From Haliscomenobacteraceae bacterium (lineage in GTDB: Bacteria > Bacteroidota > Bacteroidia > Chitinophagales > Saprospiraceae), in assembly GCA_947501115.1 (NCBI GenBank), contig CANMVX010000020.1:1-64000 (forward strand): 64,000 bases of DNA, in the 5' to 3' direction. Positions 1-7,683 of the stretch are shown one piece after another. The notes under the pieces are model-generated. The model was not told the DNA's origin, searched no databases, and worked only from the letters and a program-made list of their open reading frames with translations. A program made the position numbers and the translations under genes. Each line of letters starts with the position of its first letter. Positions within the stretch are counted from its first letter, which is position 1.

Positions 1-355
1 AATGCATCTGAAAAGCTTGCTGAAATGCTTCCCAATCGGCCGATAAAATAGCTCCTGCCGGAGGACCGCCCGTATTATTAATCAAAATATGATAGGTTTT
101 GACATTTAATAAAATTTGTAATTTCCGTTTAATGTCTGCTGGATCATTTCCGTCCACGACCAAATAGTCGTGATCCTGATGATCTGCTACTCTTTGTTTA
201 TTTAGTTCCAAACTTATTTCTGCTAATTTCTCAGCAGAACGGGCAGCCAACGTAACATTTGCCCCCAAAGAAGCTAAAGAAAATGCAATAGCCCTGCCTA
301 TTCCTTTGCTTGCACCAAATACAAAAGCATTTTTGCCAGTTAAATCTATGTTCAT
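1..355 (-). CDS. SDR-family oxidoreductase (5' part only)
   Basis: This is the N-terminal part of a short-chain dehydrogenase/reductase. It starts at the ATG complementary to 353-355 and runs off the left edge, so about 118 residues are visible. The nucleotide-binding glycine motif GASKGIG lies at about residues 14-20. A later ILINNTGGPP segment corresponds to the family's NNAG motif, with T in place of A. The protein should bind NAD(P)H and reduce or oxidise a small carbonyl or alcohol substrate, but the substrate cannot be read from this fragment and the catalytic Tyr-x-x-x-Lys lies outside the window. It is divergent from lpxH, with a 67 bp gap between the starts. The family call is firm; the specific role is unknown. 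Confidence 0.85.
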   Translation of the reverse strand, partial: MNIDLTGKNAFVFGASKGIGRAIAFSLASLGANVTLAARSAEKLAEISLELNKQRVADHQDHDYLVVDGNDPADIKRKLQILLNVKTYHILINNTGGPPAGAILSADWEAFQQAFQMH

Positions 356-422
356 ACCTTTTATTTTATACCTTAAAAAACTGCTATACCAGCTTTGTTC
401 GTTAATTTATTAATTTTGATGC

Positions 423-1205
423 ATGGAAACAAGAAAATTCATTTATTTCGCTTCAGATTTTCATCTGGGGGCTGGCACCTTATCTGAAAGCCTCCTTAGA
501 GAAAAAAGGATTCTCCGCTGGTTAGACCAGGAAGTTAAACCGAATGCCTCTGAACTGTACCTTCTTGGTGATATATTTGAATGCTGGTTCGAATACAAAA
601 AAGTAGTCCCCAGGGGATTTACCCGCCTCTTAGGAAAGCTGGCTGAACTGGCCGATCTTGGAATACAAGTAACTATTTTTACAGGAAATCATGATGTCTG
701 GATGTTTGGATATCTGGAGGAGGAATTGGGCGTAACCCTGAACAAATCGGAAATTATAAAAGAATGGGGTGGAAAAAAGTTTCTGCTCGGTCATGGTGAT
801 GGCCTGGGACCCGGTGATTATGGCTATAAAAGAATGAAAAAAGTATTTACTCACCCTCTTGCTCAGTGGGCCTATAGCCAATTACATCCAAATCTTGGTC
901 TGTCTTTGGCCCAATATTTCTCCTCCCTAAGTAGAAAACACAATACCGAACCCCAGCATTTTATGGGCGTGAAAAAAGAGTGGCTTGTACAATATTGTGA
1001 AGAAAAAATAACGGAGGAGAACATTGATTATTTCATTTTTGGACACAGACACTTACCTATCAACCTTACCCTTTCAAATAAAAAGAGCAGATATATCAAT
1101 TTAGGAGACTGGATAACGTATTTCAGCTACGCACGCTGGGACGGAACAGAAATGTATTATCATTTTTTTGAAAATAATCAGGGAGAAGTGTATGAAAATA
1201 TTTAG
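423..1205 (+). CDS. lpxH: UDP-2,3-diacylglucosamine diphosphatase LpxH
   Basis: This calcineurin-like metallophosphoesterase of 260 residues should hydrolyse UDP-2,3-diacylglucosamine to lipid X plus UMP, the fourth step of lipid A synthesis, at the inner face of the cytoplasmic membrane. All metal-site motifs are present in order: SDFHLG (D12, H14), LGDIFE (D50), GNHD (89-92), LGHGDG near residue 125 and FGHRH near 207. Length is usual for the Bacteroidota version. The next gene starts inside its 3' end (14 bp overlap), so the two are probably co-transcribed. A second lipid A gene, lpxK, lies at 51.7 kb, so the pathway is scattered in this genome. Confidence 0.93.
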   Translation: METRKFIYFASDFHLGAGTLSESLLREKRILRWLDQEVKPNASELYLLGDIFECWFEYKKVVPRGFTRLLGKLAELADLGIQVTIFTGNHDVWMFGYLEEELGVTLNKSEIIKEWGGKKFLLGHGDGLGPGDYGYKRMKKVFTHPLAQWAYSQLHPNLGLSLAQYFSSLSRKHNTEPQHFMGVKKEWLVQYCEEKITEENIDYFIFGHRHLPINLTLSNKKSRYINLGDWITYFSYARWDGTEMYYHFFENNQGEVYENI

Positions 1206-1986
1206 GCAACTGATATGTTTAATCCCCTTATGCAGTCAATTATTAGGGCAGACTACAGCGTCTTATACCCTAAAGCTATCTGAAAATACGGATCTTTTCA
1301 AAATGGATGTGCTGGAGCAGATTTACACATTGTCTGCAGACCAGTATCTAAAAAAATGGGATACAAAGGGGAATTTACTATTTCAATTTATTAATAACAG
1401 AGATGGGAAACTGAGCCAGATTGATGTAAGAAATCCTTTACAAATACTCCTTTTTTATTCGGATCAACAAAGGTTTATAACTTTAGACAGAACCCTGACT
1501 CCTTTAAAAGAATGGCAGATTAATCAAGAAGAATGGGGCTTCATCGGTTGTGCCGCGACAGGAAAGAATGACCAAATCTGGCTGTTCGATCAATTCAACT
1601 ATCAGTTAGGCAGCGTAAGTGATGAGGGGAAGATAGAGAGGCTAAAAACAGATTTAATTTATTGTTGCCCACAACCACCTGATATAATGTATATGGCACA
1701 AACGGAAAGCCATCTGTATTTGTTTGACCAGAATCAAGGCATTATTCAATGCGATTTACTAGGTCAATTTCTTCTATTCATTCCTTTAAAAGAATGGCAA
1801 AAGGTGCTGACTTTCGGAAACACGATATGGATTATAAAAAATGAAAAAGTAGTAGAAATAAGTAATGGCGGACAGATTAGAGAACTTGGTGGTCTAACAG
1901 ATACGAACCTCATTGTTGGTTTTAATAACAAAGAAATACTTTTGAATGACGGTAAAAGTGACCAGGTTATAATAATAAAGAGGTAA
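1192..1986 (+). CDS. secreted protein of unknown function, propeller-like
   Basis: A protein of 264 residues. I chose the ATG at 1192 because a GGGAGAAG ribosome-binding site ends 3 bases upstream and because translation from here gives a clean signal peptide (KIFRQ, then a hydrophobic stretch ending ...LLGQTTA). An upstream in-frame start at 1168 would bury the signal. The mature part repeats short beta-strand units with aromatic or Asp turn residues (for example YLKKWDTKGNLL, QIWLFDQFNYQLG, LYLFDQNQG), as in a six- or seven-bladed propeller. No catalytic motif is visible. It overlaps the end of lpxH, and such a partner suggests an envelope role. The function is not recognised. Confidence 0.7.
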   Translation: MKIFRQLICLIPLCSQLLGQTTASYTLKLSENTDLFKMDVLEQIYTLSADQYLKKWDTKGNLLFQFINNRDGKLSQIDVRNPLQILLFYSDQQRFITLDRTLTPLKEWQINQEEWGFIGCAATGKNDQIWLFDQFNYQLGSVSDEGKIERLKTDLIYCCPQPPDIMYMAQTESHLYLFDQNQGIIQCDLLGQFLLFIPLKEWQKVLTFGNTIWIIKNEKVVEISNGGQIRELGGLTDTNLIVGFNNKEILLNDGKSDQVIIIKR

Positions 1987-1995
1987 AGAAAAAAT

Positions 1996-3402
1996 CTATC
2001 CCTTTTTCCAGGAAAACTGATTAACCTTACGACCTACACGAATACCCAGATTCACGCCTTGCTCACAATCCATTCTAAAATGCACCCCTAACGGAACCCT
2101 TGAAATAGCGTTTTCATTAGCCATTTCATAGAAAGAGTTGAACTGACGGGGTTTACCCCCTTCAAAATCTTCTCTACCTTCATGACAACGGTCAGTCATT
2201 GGAAAATAATTCCCAAAAACATCTGTTAACACCTCCGCTGCAGCACCTCCCATGGTTGAATGACCAGATGGATAGGCAGGGAAATTTGGTGAAATACCTG
2301 TCTCTTTTGTCAAAGGATTATACAAAGCTGGTTGCCAGGAGGACCGCATCATTTTTTTTATATAGTCAACAGGTCTCTCGACATCGTAGAAATATTTTGA
2401 ATACCAGCAAGCTACCACACAATCATTTAGTGCTATTCCTAATTTTGCATTGGCATAAATGGCCGTTTCCAAATCTACATTTTCCAGTTCATATACTTGA
2501 TTGGCAATAGCCAGCCATCTCGAGGGAGGACTGAAGGTTAAACCTGTTAAATCATCGCTCCAAAAAAAGGCCAGCCATCTTTGGTCTGGTGTTGGATTAT
2601 TTACCGTTGCATACACTTCTGCTGCCTGAACATAATATTGAGAATTAACTTCTTCACTGTAAGGAATGGGAGCAGGAATCAATTTATCTCCCTCATTAAT
2701 CACAAAGGTACGGGCATAGCCATAATCAGGGAACAGACCAGGTCCACTCACATTAGTAGGAGAAAACCTACCAGGCTTTGGACTGGTTGTATATTTACTT
2801 ACTGTATTCTTAAATGGATTTAAGTGATAATTATGCCCAACAGCGTCTGTTTTAGCATATTCAAAAACGGCTTCCGCAATCTTAATACCATATTCATCTG
2901 ATTTTATGATACTTTCAGCCGACGCATCATCTTTATAATCATTTTTGAGTTTATTATATAATGCGGAAATTTTTGCAAACTTGTCTGCTGGAATACCGTT
3001 AACATTGCCCATAAAATTGGTGAGCAACTTACTATAAATAGCATTAACTACCGTTGGATAATGATAATCAACGAGAGGTTCTTGTGTAGGAAGGCTTAAA
3101 CCAGGATAATTAAATCGTAAACTTTTGAAAGCAGGCATATCTATAACACAAGCTTCGTAACACGCTAACCCTATGTATGCCAAAGCCCTGGGAGTCGGAC
3201 AAGGTCTGAAACCCTGTGCATAACGTTCAATATCAAGGAAAAGATTATTCCATTCCTGAATAACTTCCCCGTTAAAATCTTTTGTTAATCTCGACGAAAA
3301 AACCTCAGGATTATCTTTTTTACAACCGTTTACAACAAAAATAGATAGAATTACTATTATGAAAAACGGCTTTGTTATTAGGTTTGGGAGAAATTTATTC
3401 AT
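1996..3402 (-). CDS. vanadium-dependent haloperoxidase/PAP2-like lipoprotein
   Basis: A 468-residue acid-phosphatase/vanadium-haloperoxidase superfamily protein. The N-terminus is a lipoprotein signal (hydrophobic stretch ending IFVVNGC, with Cys as lipobox), so it should be anchored in the envelope facing the periplasm or exterior. The full oxyanion-binding set is present in the last third: a Lys six residues before Arg-Pro in SKYFYDVERP, PSGHS, and SRVPLGVHFRMD, giving K, R, S-G-H, R and H. The architecture (long helical N-terminal half, catalytic motifs at the C-terminus) matches bacterial vanadium chloroperoxidase-like proteins rather than small PAP2 lipid phosphatases. Haloperoxidase versus phosphatase activity cannot be told from sequence. 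It converges on the propeller-like gene with a 9 bp gap and is divergent from pdxA. Confidence 0.82.
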   Translation of the reverse strand: MNKFLPNLITKPFFIIVILSIFVVNGCKKDNPEVFSSRLTKDFNGEVIQEWNNLFLDIERYAQGFRPCPTPRALAYIGLACYEACVIDMPAFKSLRFNYPGLSLPTQEPLVDYHYPTVVNAIYSKLLTNFMGNVNGIPADKFAKISALYNKLKNDYKDDASAESIIKSDEYGIKIAEAVFEYAKTDAVGHNYHLNPFKNTVSKYTTSPKPGRFSPTNVSGPGLFPDYGYARTFVINEGDKLIPAPIPYSEEVNSQYYVQAAEVYATVNNPTPDQRWLAFFWSDDLTGLTFSPPSRWLAIANQVYELENVDLETAIYANAKLGIALNDCVVACWYSKYFYDVERPVDYIKKMMRSSWQPALYNPLTKETGISPNFPAYPSGHSTMGGAAAEVLTDVFGNYFPMTDRCHEGREDFEGGKPRQFNSFYEMANENAISRVPLGVHFRMDCEQGVNLGIRVGRKVNQFSWKKG

Positions 3403-3509
3403 AAATCAATAGTATTAGAAAATTCCGTGCAAGATATAAATTTTATTAAAAAAATCAAAATGATAAAAGTCATTTAATTTTAATTAGACGAAATCTAAAA
3501 AAACATCCA

Positions 3510-3540
3510 TTTGTCCTTTATCAGAAATTAAGTAAATTTG
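3510..3540 (+). promoter_or_regulatory. Bacteroidota-type promoter for pdxA-lspA
   Basis: TTTG at 3510-3513 is followed, after exactly 19 bases, by TAAATTTG at 3533-3540. This matches the Bacteroidota primary sigma consensus (-33 TTTG, -7 TAnnTTTG) at full score. The pdxA ATG lies 46 bases downstream, leaving a leader of about 40 nt. Confidence 0.72.
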
Positions 3541-3586
3541 TATTCATAGCGAATAATCTCTGGTTAAGAGACAATAATTATAAAGC

Positions 3587-4678
3587 ATGGAAAAACCCAA
3601 AATAGGGATAAGTGTTGGTGATATCAACGGTATTGGACTTGAGGTCATTATCAAAACCATTTCAGATCCCCGCATTCTAAACTTATGTACTCCCGTGGTA
3701 TATGGGTCTGCAAAAGTTTTGTCTTACCACAAAAACATCACAGAACTAGAATTTCCTTTCCATCAAGTGCGTAATGGTGAAAAATTCCAACCAAACGCAG
3801 TAAATGTTGTCAATTGTTGGCAGGAAAGTGTAAATATTAACTTAGGTCAAATAACTGAAGAGGGAGGCGTATATGCTATTAAATCGTTGGCAGGTGCAGT
3901 GAAAGAGTTAAAAGATGGACAAATTGATGGGTTGATTACCGCCCCCATAAATAAGGAGACCATGGAGTTAGCCAAATTTGGTTTTCCCGGGCATACTGAA
4001 TATCTCACCCATGCTTTCGGTCAGTCTGAAAGTCTTATGTTCATGGTTCAAGATAATTTACGGGTAGGACTGGTAACAAATCACCTACCTGTAAACAAAG
4101 TGGCAAGTGCCATAACAAAGAATCAAATCATCAAAAAAATCCATTTGATGGAGACATCACTCCAGCAAGATTTTGGAATAGACAAACCTACTATAGCCGT
4201 ACTGGGTTTAAATCCGCATGCAGGCGATGGAGGGGCTATAGGAAATGAGGAAAATGATATCATCAGACCTGCCATCATTGAGTGTAAAAAGAATGGCACC
4301 TTGGTGTTTGGTCCCTTTCCAGCTGACGGCTTTTTTGGTTCTGGTAATTATGCAAAATATGACGCCATATTAGCCATGTACCACGATCAGGGTTTAATTC
4401 CTTTTAAACTGCTATCTTTCGGAGGGGGGACTAACTTCACTGCTGGCCTTCCTTTTGTGAGAACTTCGCCTGACCACGGTACGGCCTTTGAGATAGCGGG
4501 AAAGAATGTAGCTGATCCAAGTTCATTTAGAACAGCTCTTTTTACCTGTATCGATTTAGTTCGTTCACGTCAACAGTTTAAATTAGATCATGCAAATCCT
4601 TTGGTGCGAAGACATAAAGCAAGTATCCAGAATCCGGCAAGTAACGAAGAGGAAGAAATCATCGAAGATTTAGATTAA
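3587..4678 (+). CDS. pdxA: 4-hydroxythreonine-4-phosphate dehydrogenase PdxA
   Basis: This 363-residue protein should oxidise 4-phosphohydroxy-L-threonine with NAD in the DXP-dependent pyridoxal phosphate pathway. The N-terminal GISVGDINGIGLEV is the family opening. ITAPINKE and GHTEYL follow, and the metal-binding histidines sit in GHTEYL, NPHAGDGG and MYHDQGLIPF. Length is normal with a short acidic C-terminal tail. Its TAA overlaps the lspA ATG by one base (TAATG), which implies translational coupling. The promoter at 3510-3540 serves both. The partner pdxJ is not in this window. Confidence 0.96.
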   Translation: MEKPKIGISVGDINGIGLEVIIKTISDPRILNLCTPVVYGSAKVLSYHKNITELEFPFHQVRNGEKFQPNAVNVVNCWQESVNINLGQITEEGGVYAIKSLAGAVKELKDGQIDGLITAPINKETMELAKFGFPGHTEYLTHAFGQSESLMFMVQDNLRVGLVTNHLPVNKVASAITKNQIIKKIHLMETSLQQDFGIDKPTIAVLGLNPHAGDGGAIGNEENDIIRPAIIECKKNGTLVFGPFPADGFFGSGNYAKYDAILAMYHDQGLIPFKLLSFGGGTNFTAGLPFVRTSPDHGTAFEIAGKNVADPSSFRTALFTCIDLVRSRQQFKLDHANPLVRRHKASIQNPASNEEEEIIEDLD

Positions 4679-5301
4679 TGCAAGAGCAAACGGTTCATAA
4701 ACGATTCATAATGGTTGCTTCCATTGTGACATTCATATTATTGCTGGATCAGGGACTTAAGATTTGGGTAAAAACCCACCTTACTTATGGTGAAGAATTT
4801 CCATTGTTTGGCTGGTCATGGATTTCCATACATTTCGTTGAAAACAACGGCATGGCTTTTGGATTTGCCCTTCAGGGAGTGTATGGGAAACTTTTGTTGA
4901 GTACGTTTAGGATCATTGCGGTATCGTTCTTACTATTTTTTGTCCACCGGCTCATCGTGGAAAAAGCAAATATATTGGTACTTATTAGTTTTAGCCTTAT
5001 TTTATCAGGAGCCCTTGGAAATATTTTAGACAGTGCGTTTTATGGCATTATTTTTTCTGAATCATATTATCACGGGGACGTAGCAGAAGTATTCCCTGAA
5101 AATGGTGGATACTCTGGATTTTTACGTGGAAAAGTAGTAGATATGCTACATATCCCCTATTTCAAACCCGTATTTAATATCGCTGATGTTGCCATTACAT
5201 TAGGTGTAATATTCATTATTTTTAGTTACAAACAATTTTTCCAGCTGGAAGACAATCAGGCCGACGAACAAAAAGAAGTAAGAGGCAATTTTGAAGGTTA
5301 A
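4678..5301 (+). CDS. lspA: lipoprotein signal peptidase LspA
   Basis: This 207-residue inner-membrane aspartyl protease should cleave prolipoprotein signal peptides after lipidation. Four membrane segments are visible. The catalytic aspartates lie in GNILDS and in FNIADVAIT, and the family NNGMAFG motif follows the first periplasmic strand. An insertion between helix 3 and the second Asp (about residues 121-155, containing a Tyr-rich segment) and a longer C-terminal tail are the usual Bacteroidota form. Several window genes carry lipobox signals and are probable substrates (1996-3402, 8836-10335, 38543-39040). It is coupled to pdxA by a one-base overlap. Confidence 0.95.
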   Translation: MQEQTVHKRFIMVASIVTFILLLDQGLKIWVKTHLTYGEEFPLFGWSWISIHFVENNGMAFGFALQGVYGKLLLSTFRIIAVSFLLFFVHRLIVEKANILVLISFSLILSGALGNILDSAFYGIIFSESYYHGDVAEVFPENGGYSGFLRGKVVDMLHIPYFKPVFNIADVAITLGVIFIIFSYKQFFQLEDNQADEQKEVRGNFEG

Positions 5302-5331
5302 CCAACAAAATCGCCCCTATCCTTTGATGTT

Positions 5332-5649
5332 TTAATTCTCCGCTTGCAGAAACGACTTAATCGCCTGTACTGCTCTATCTACCTTTGTATAGTCGATGCT
5401 ATATTGCACAAACTTACCATCCCTGTTTGTGTGAACGACATCAGCATTCCTTAGAACGCTTAAGTGTTGAGAGGTGATAGATTGCTCTAAGTCGAGCGTG
5501 TTGTAAATTTTGTTTACATTTATTTCATCATTTTGATCAATAAATGACAAAATTTTGATGCGTAACGGATGGGCGAGTGCCCTCAAGATGTCGGTAGAGT
5601 TATCTAACCGCTCCTGGTTGAAGTTGATTTTTTCTTTTACTTTTCTCAT
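5332..5649 (-). CDS. ArsR-family transcriptional regulator (copy 1)
   Basis: A 105-residue winged-helix protein. The HTH core reads DLEQSITSQHLSVLR (about residues 52-66), and a beta-wing GKFVQYSI follows. The family opening LRALAHPLRIKIL lies at about 23-35. It contains no cysteine at all, and the metal-sensing ELCVCDL helix of ArsR/SmtB is replaced by INVNKI, so it does not sense arsenic or zinc through that site. It is the last of three related regulators in the same orientation (5332-6625). No exporter or reductase lies beside it. The target and signal are unknown. Confidence 0.88.
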   Translation of the reverse strand: MRKVKEKINFNQERLDNSTDILRALAHPLRIKILSFIDQNDEINVNKIYNTLDLEQSITSQHLSVLRNADVVHTNRDGKFVQYSIDYTKVDRAVQAIKSFLQAEN

Positions 5650-5702
5650 AGTTCTAAAAATTTAAAATAGAAGTGTGTGCATTTCACTTTTTTTTAAGAT
5701 TT

Positions 5703-5743
5703 GGGAAAATGCCGCAACTGAGGGTTTTTGCAGGCATTTTCCC
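5703..5743. promoter_or_regulatory. 11-bp inverted repeat between ArsR copies 1 and 2
   Basis: GGGAAAATGCC (5703-5713) and GGCATTTTCCC (5733-5743) are perfect inverted arms, extended inward by GCAA/TTGC with one bulged A. Neither strand has a T tract after it, so it is not an intrinsic terminator. It lies 54 to 94 bases upstream of ArsR copy 1. Candidates are an operator for one of the three ArsR proteins or a structured mRNA segment. Confidence 0.45.
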
Positions 5744-5793
5744 AGAGGGGGGTAACTTGAGACATACCAAATTAACTTTGAAAAATGTGGGTC

Positions 5794-6132
5794 TTACCCA
5801 GCTAACTCATCCACTAAACGTGCAATCTGCTCTAAACGATTTTTGTCAAGGGAGTAATGAATAAACTTACCCTGTCTGGTAGTTTCAACAACACCTACGC
5901 GACGTAAAATAGCTAAGTGTTGTGATGCTACTGATTGTTCTAAGCGCAATTTAACGTAAAGATCAGTCACCGTCATTTTACCATGCTCATCCAGCTGATC
6001 AATTACACGCTGTCTTAACTTGTGGTTGATCGCGCGTAAAACCAAAACGGCTTTGCGCAACTCTGCATAATCTAATGGAATGTCAGATTGTCCTTTTTTA
6101 AGGATGATAGTCTCGTTTTTTTGCTTTCTCAT
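5794..6132 (-). CDS. ArsR-family transcriptional regulator (copy 2)
   Basis: A 112-residue winged-helix regulator. The recognition helix reads RLEQSVASQHLAILR (about residues 67-81) and the wing GKFIHYSLD. A leader absent from copy 1, PLDYAELRKAVLVLRAINHKLRQR, is nearly shared with copy 3 in form (PLDYAG.RKTLILLRSVNHKVRQR), so copies 2 and 3 are closer to each other than to copy 1. The HPLR signature of classical ArsR is changed to NHKLR. There is no cysteine and no metal-binding pair. The gap to copy 1 is 144 bp and to copy 3 is 103 bp, so they may be separately transcribed. Confidence 0.87.
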   Translation of the reverse strand: MRKQKNETIILKKGQSDIPLDYAELRKAVLVLRAINHKLRQRVIDQLDEHGKMTVTDLYVKLRLEQSVASQHLAILRRVGVVETTRQGKFIHYSLDKNRLEQIARLVDELAG

Positions 6133-6235
6133 TTAGCCTTTTTTAAAAATAAGTAAAATAACACAGCTTTAAAAAATCAAATACCGTACCAATTTTCCTG
6201 AATGGACAGACTAAGTGATTTTTATATATTAAGAA

Positions 6236-6625
6236 TTACTGCCAGAAGAATTGGCGCTTGCGACCCTGTGGCTCAAATGCCGCCATTAGACGCTCATTTT
6301 GAATGGCTTCCAATTGTACCAGTGATTGTATATGATACAATTTCTCCACATTCAAAAAATAAAATATATATTTTCCCTGCCGTTCCGTTTGTACAACACC
6401 GGATTGCCTTAAAACAGCCAAATGTTGAGAAACAGCAGATTGGTCAAGATTCATTTCGTTACAAATATCTGTAACAACTATTTTTTTCCCTTGTCCAATG
6501 ATTTCAATGATGCGTTGGCGAACTTTATGATTTACCGAACGCAATAAAATTAAAGTTTTTCGAATACCAGCATAATCGAGGGGGAAATTTAGCTGTCCTT
6601 CTTCTTCTAAAATTTTGTTTTTCAT
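6236..6625 (-). CDS. ArsR-family transcriptional regulator (copy 3)
   Basis: A 129-residue winged-helix regulator with recognition helix NLDQSAVSQHLAVLR (about residues 58-72) and wing GKYIFYFLN. It shares the PLDYA...RK leader and the NHKVRQR segment with copy 2. A C-terminal extension of about 25 residues (LEAIQNERLMAAFEPQ onward, ending in aromatic FFW) is unique to this copy. One cysteine is present (in VVTDICNEM), which is not enough for the classical metal site. It lies 164 bp downstream of tsaB on the same strand; that gap is A/T rich and contains a candidate operator and a -7 element. Confidence 0.87.
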   Translation of the reverse strand: MKNKILEEEGQLNFPLDYAGIRKTLILLRSVNHKVRQRIIEIIGQGKKIVVTDICNEMNLDQSAVSQHLAVLRQSGVVQTERQGKYIFYFLNVEKLYHIQSLVQLEAIQNERLMAAFEPQGRKRQFFWQ

Positions 6626-6712
6626 CGTTTTAATTTAACCTGTGATGGAATGAAATGCTTTCGCAATTATCATATTACAAATACTGTACCTTTTTAATGT
6701 TTGGGGGTAAAA

Positions 6713-6752
6713 ACATACAACAATATGTAATATTATTTAAAGTCCAAATATA
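6713..6752 (-). promoter_or_regulatory. candidate promoter/operator region of ArsR copy 3
   Basis: On the minus strand a TATATTTG element (complement of 6745-6752) matches the Bacteroidota -7 box. Just downstream lies the palindrome ACATA-N6-TATGT (6713-6728). A palindrome close behind the start site of a small regulator gene is the usual place for an autoregulatory operator. No good -33 box is visible, so this is tentative. Confidence 0.3.
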
Positions 6753-6789
6753 TAAATTTATTATATATAATGACTTTATTATATTTATT

Positions 6790-7473
6790 TCAATGGTTTA
6801 TTTTCGCCGTGGTAATGTTTGGTGGCTTAAGATAAATAGGCTCACCATTCACCAAATCGGAAAAATCACCCTTTCTATATTTTTCGTCACCGAGCTTAGC
6901 AAATACGGACCAGTCCATATTTGCTGAAGTCCAGACTAAGTTTTTCTTTTCCTCATACATACTTTTTGCTTTTGACATACCGTCGCCGGCAAAAACCAGC
7001 ACCTGATCATTATATGCATCAAATGAATCAGTATTTAATATCAACGCATGATTCGCACCTATTTCATCACCCTCTTGATTATATAGACCAATATAAACCT
7101 CCATTCTCCTCGCGTCAGTCATACCTACATATAACGCATCATTTATTTGGTTATATTTCAATGCACTTAAGGCTAATATTTTTAGGGTAGGTATAGCTAT
7201 AACCGGAATATTCTGTGCAAAAGCAATGCCTTTAGCTGTACTGACCCCTACTCTTAAAGAGGTGTAAGAGCCTGGTCCCATACTGATGAATATACCTTCT
7301 AAATCCTTTATACTTAAAGACACCTTTTCAAGGCAGCTTTCTATCATTCTGGTAAGTACTGCAGCATGTGAAAAAGCCTCTGTGTGTTGAACGATGGATT
7401 TTACCTCTCCGTTTTCACACAACAAAACAGTACAATATTCAGATGATGATTCAATACCAAGTAAAAGTGCCAT
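6790..7473 (-). CDS. tsaB: tRNA threonylcarbamoyladenosine biosynthesis protein TsaB
   Basis: This 227-residue ASKHA-fold protein is the scaffold partner of TsaD in making t6A37 of ANN-decoding tRNAs. The N-terminal ILGIESS-type opening is present as LLLGIESSSEYCTVLL, followed by HTEAFSHAAVL and the GPGSYTSLRVGVSTAKGIA block (about 71-89) that defines TsaB. It ends shortly after an EPIYLKPP motif, typical of the short Bacteroidota form. On its promoter side the minus strand carries TATCTTTG (complement of 7502-7509) about 30 nt from the ATG, a fair -7 box. It is divergent from prfA across 210 bp. Confidence 0.95.
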   Translation of the reverse strand: MALLLGIESSSEYCTVLLCENGEVKSIVQHTEAFSHAAVLTRMIESCLEKVSLSIKDLEGIFISMGPGSYTSLRVGVSTAKGIAFAQNIPVIAIPTLKILALSALKYNQINDALYVGMTDARRMEVYIGLYNQEGDEIGANHALILNTDSFDAYNDQVLVFAGDGMSKAKSMYEEKKNLVWTSANMDWSVFAKLGDEKYRKGDFSDLVNGEPIYLKPPNITTAKINH

Positions 7474-7632
7474 GCTGTTAGTATTTTTTATATAAGCAAA
7501 ACAAAGATATAAAGAAAAATGTAATTTATACTGTAAGCGGTATATTTTTTTTAGGAAACGGTCATTTTTTGTTATTTATCGGTAAATAGATTCAAAAAAT
7601 AAATACAAATAGCGTTTTACCATGGAAAATCG

Positions 7633-7640
7633 TACTTTTG
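7633..7640 (+). promoter_or_regulatory. -7 element upstream of prfA
   Basis: TACTTTTG matches TAnnTTTG and lies 43 bases before the prfA ATG. No convincing TTTG is found 19-20 bases further upstream, so only the -7 half is supported. Confidence 0.4.
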
Positions 7641-7683
7641 CGTTTTGAATGTAACACCAGATTATTAAGTTGGATATCGCTTT

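Noticed and set aside
2199-2823. Plus-strand open frames inside the haloperoxidase-like gene
   Set aside because: The opposite strand carries all the vanadate-site motifs in frame; the plus-strand products look like reverse-strand translation with no recognised domain.
5703-5743. Inverted repeat read as an intrinsic terminator for ArsR copy 2
   Set aside because: After the hairpin the minus strand reads AAATCTTAAAAAAAAG, without the T tract needed for intrinsic termination.
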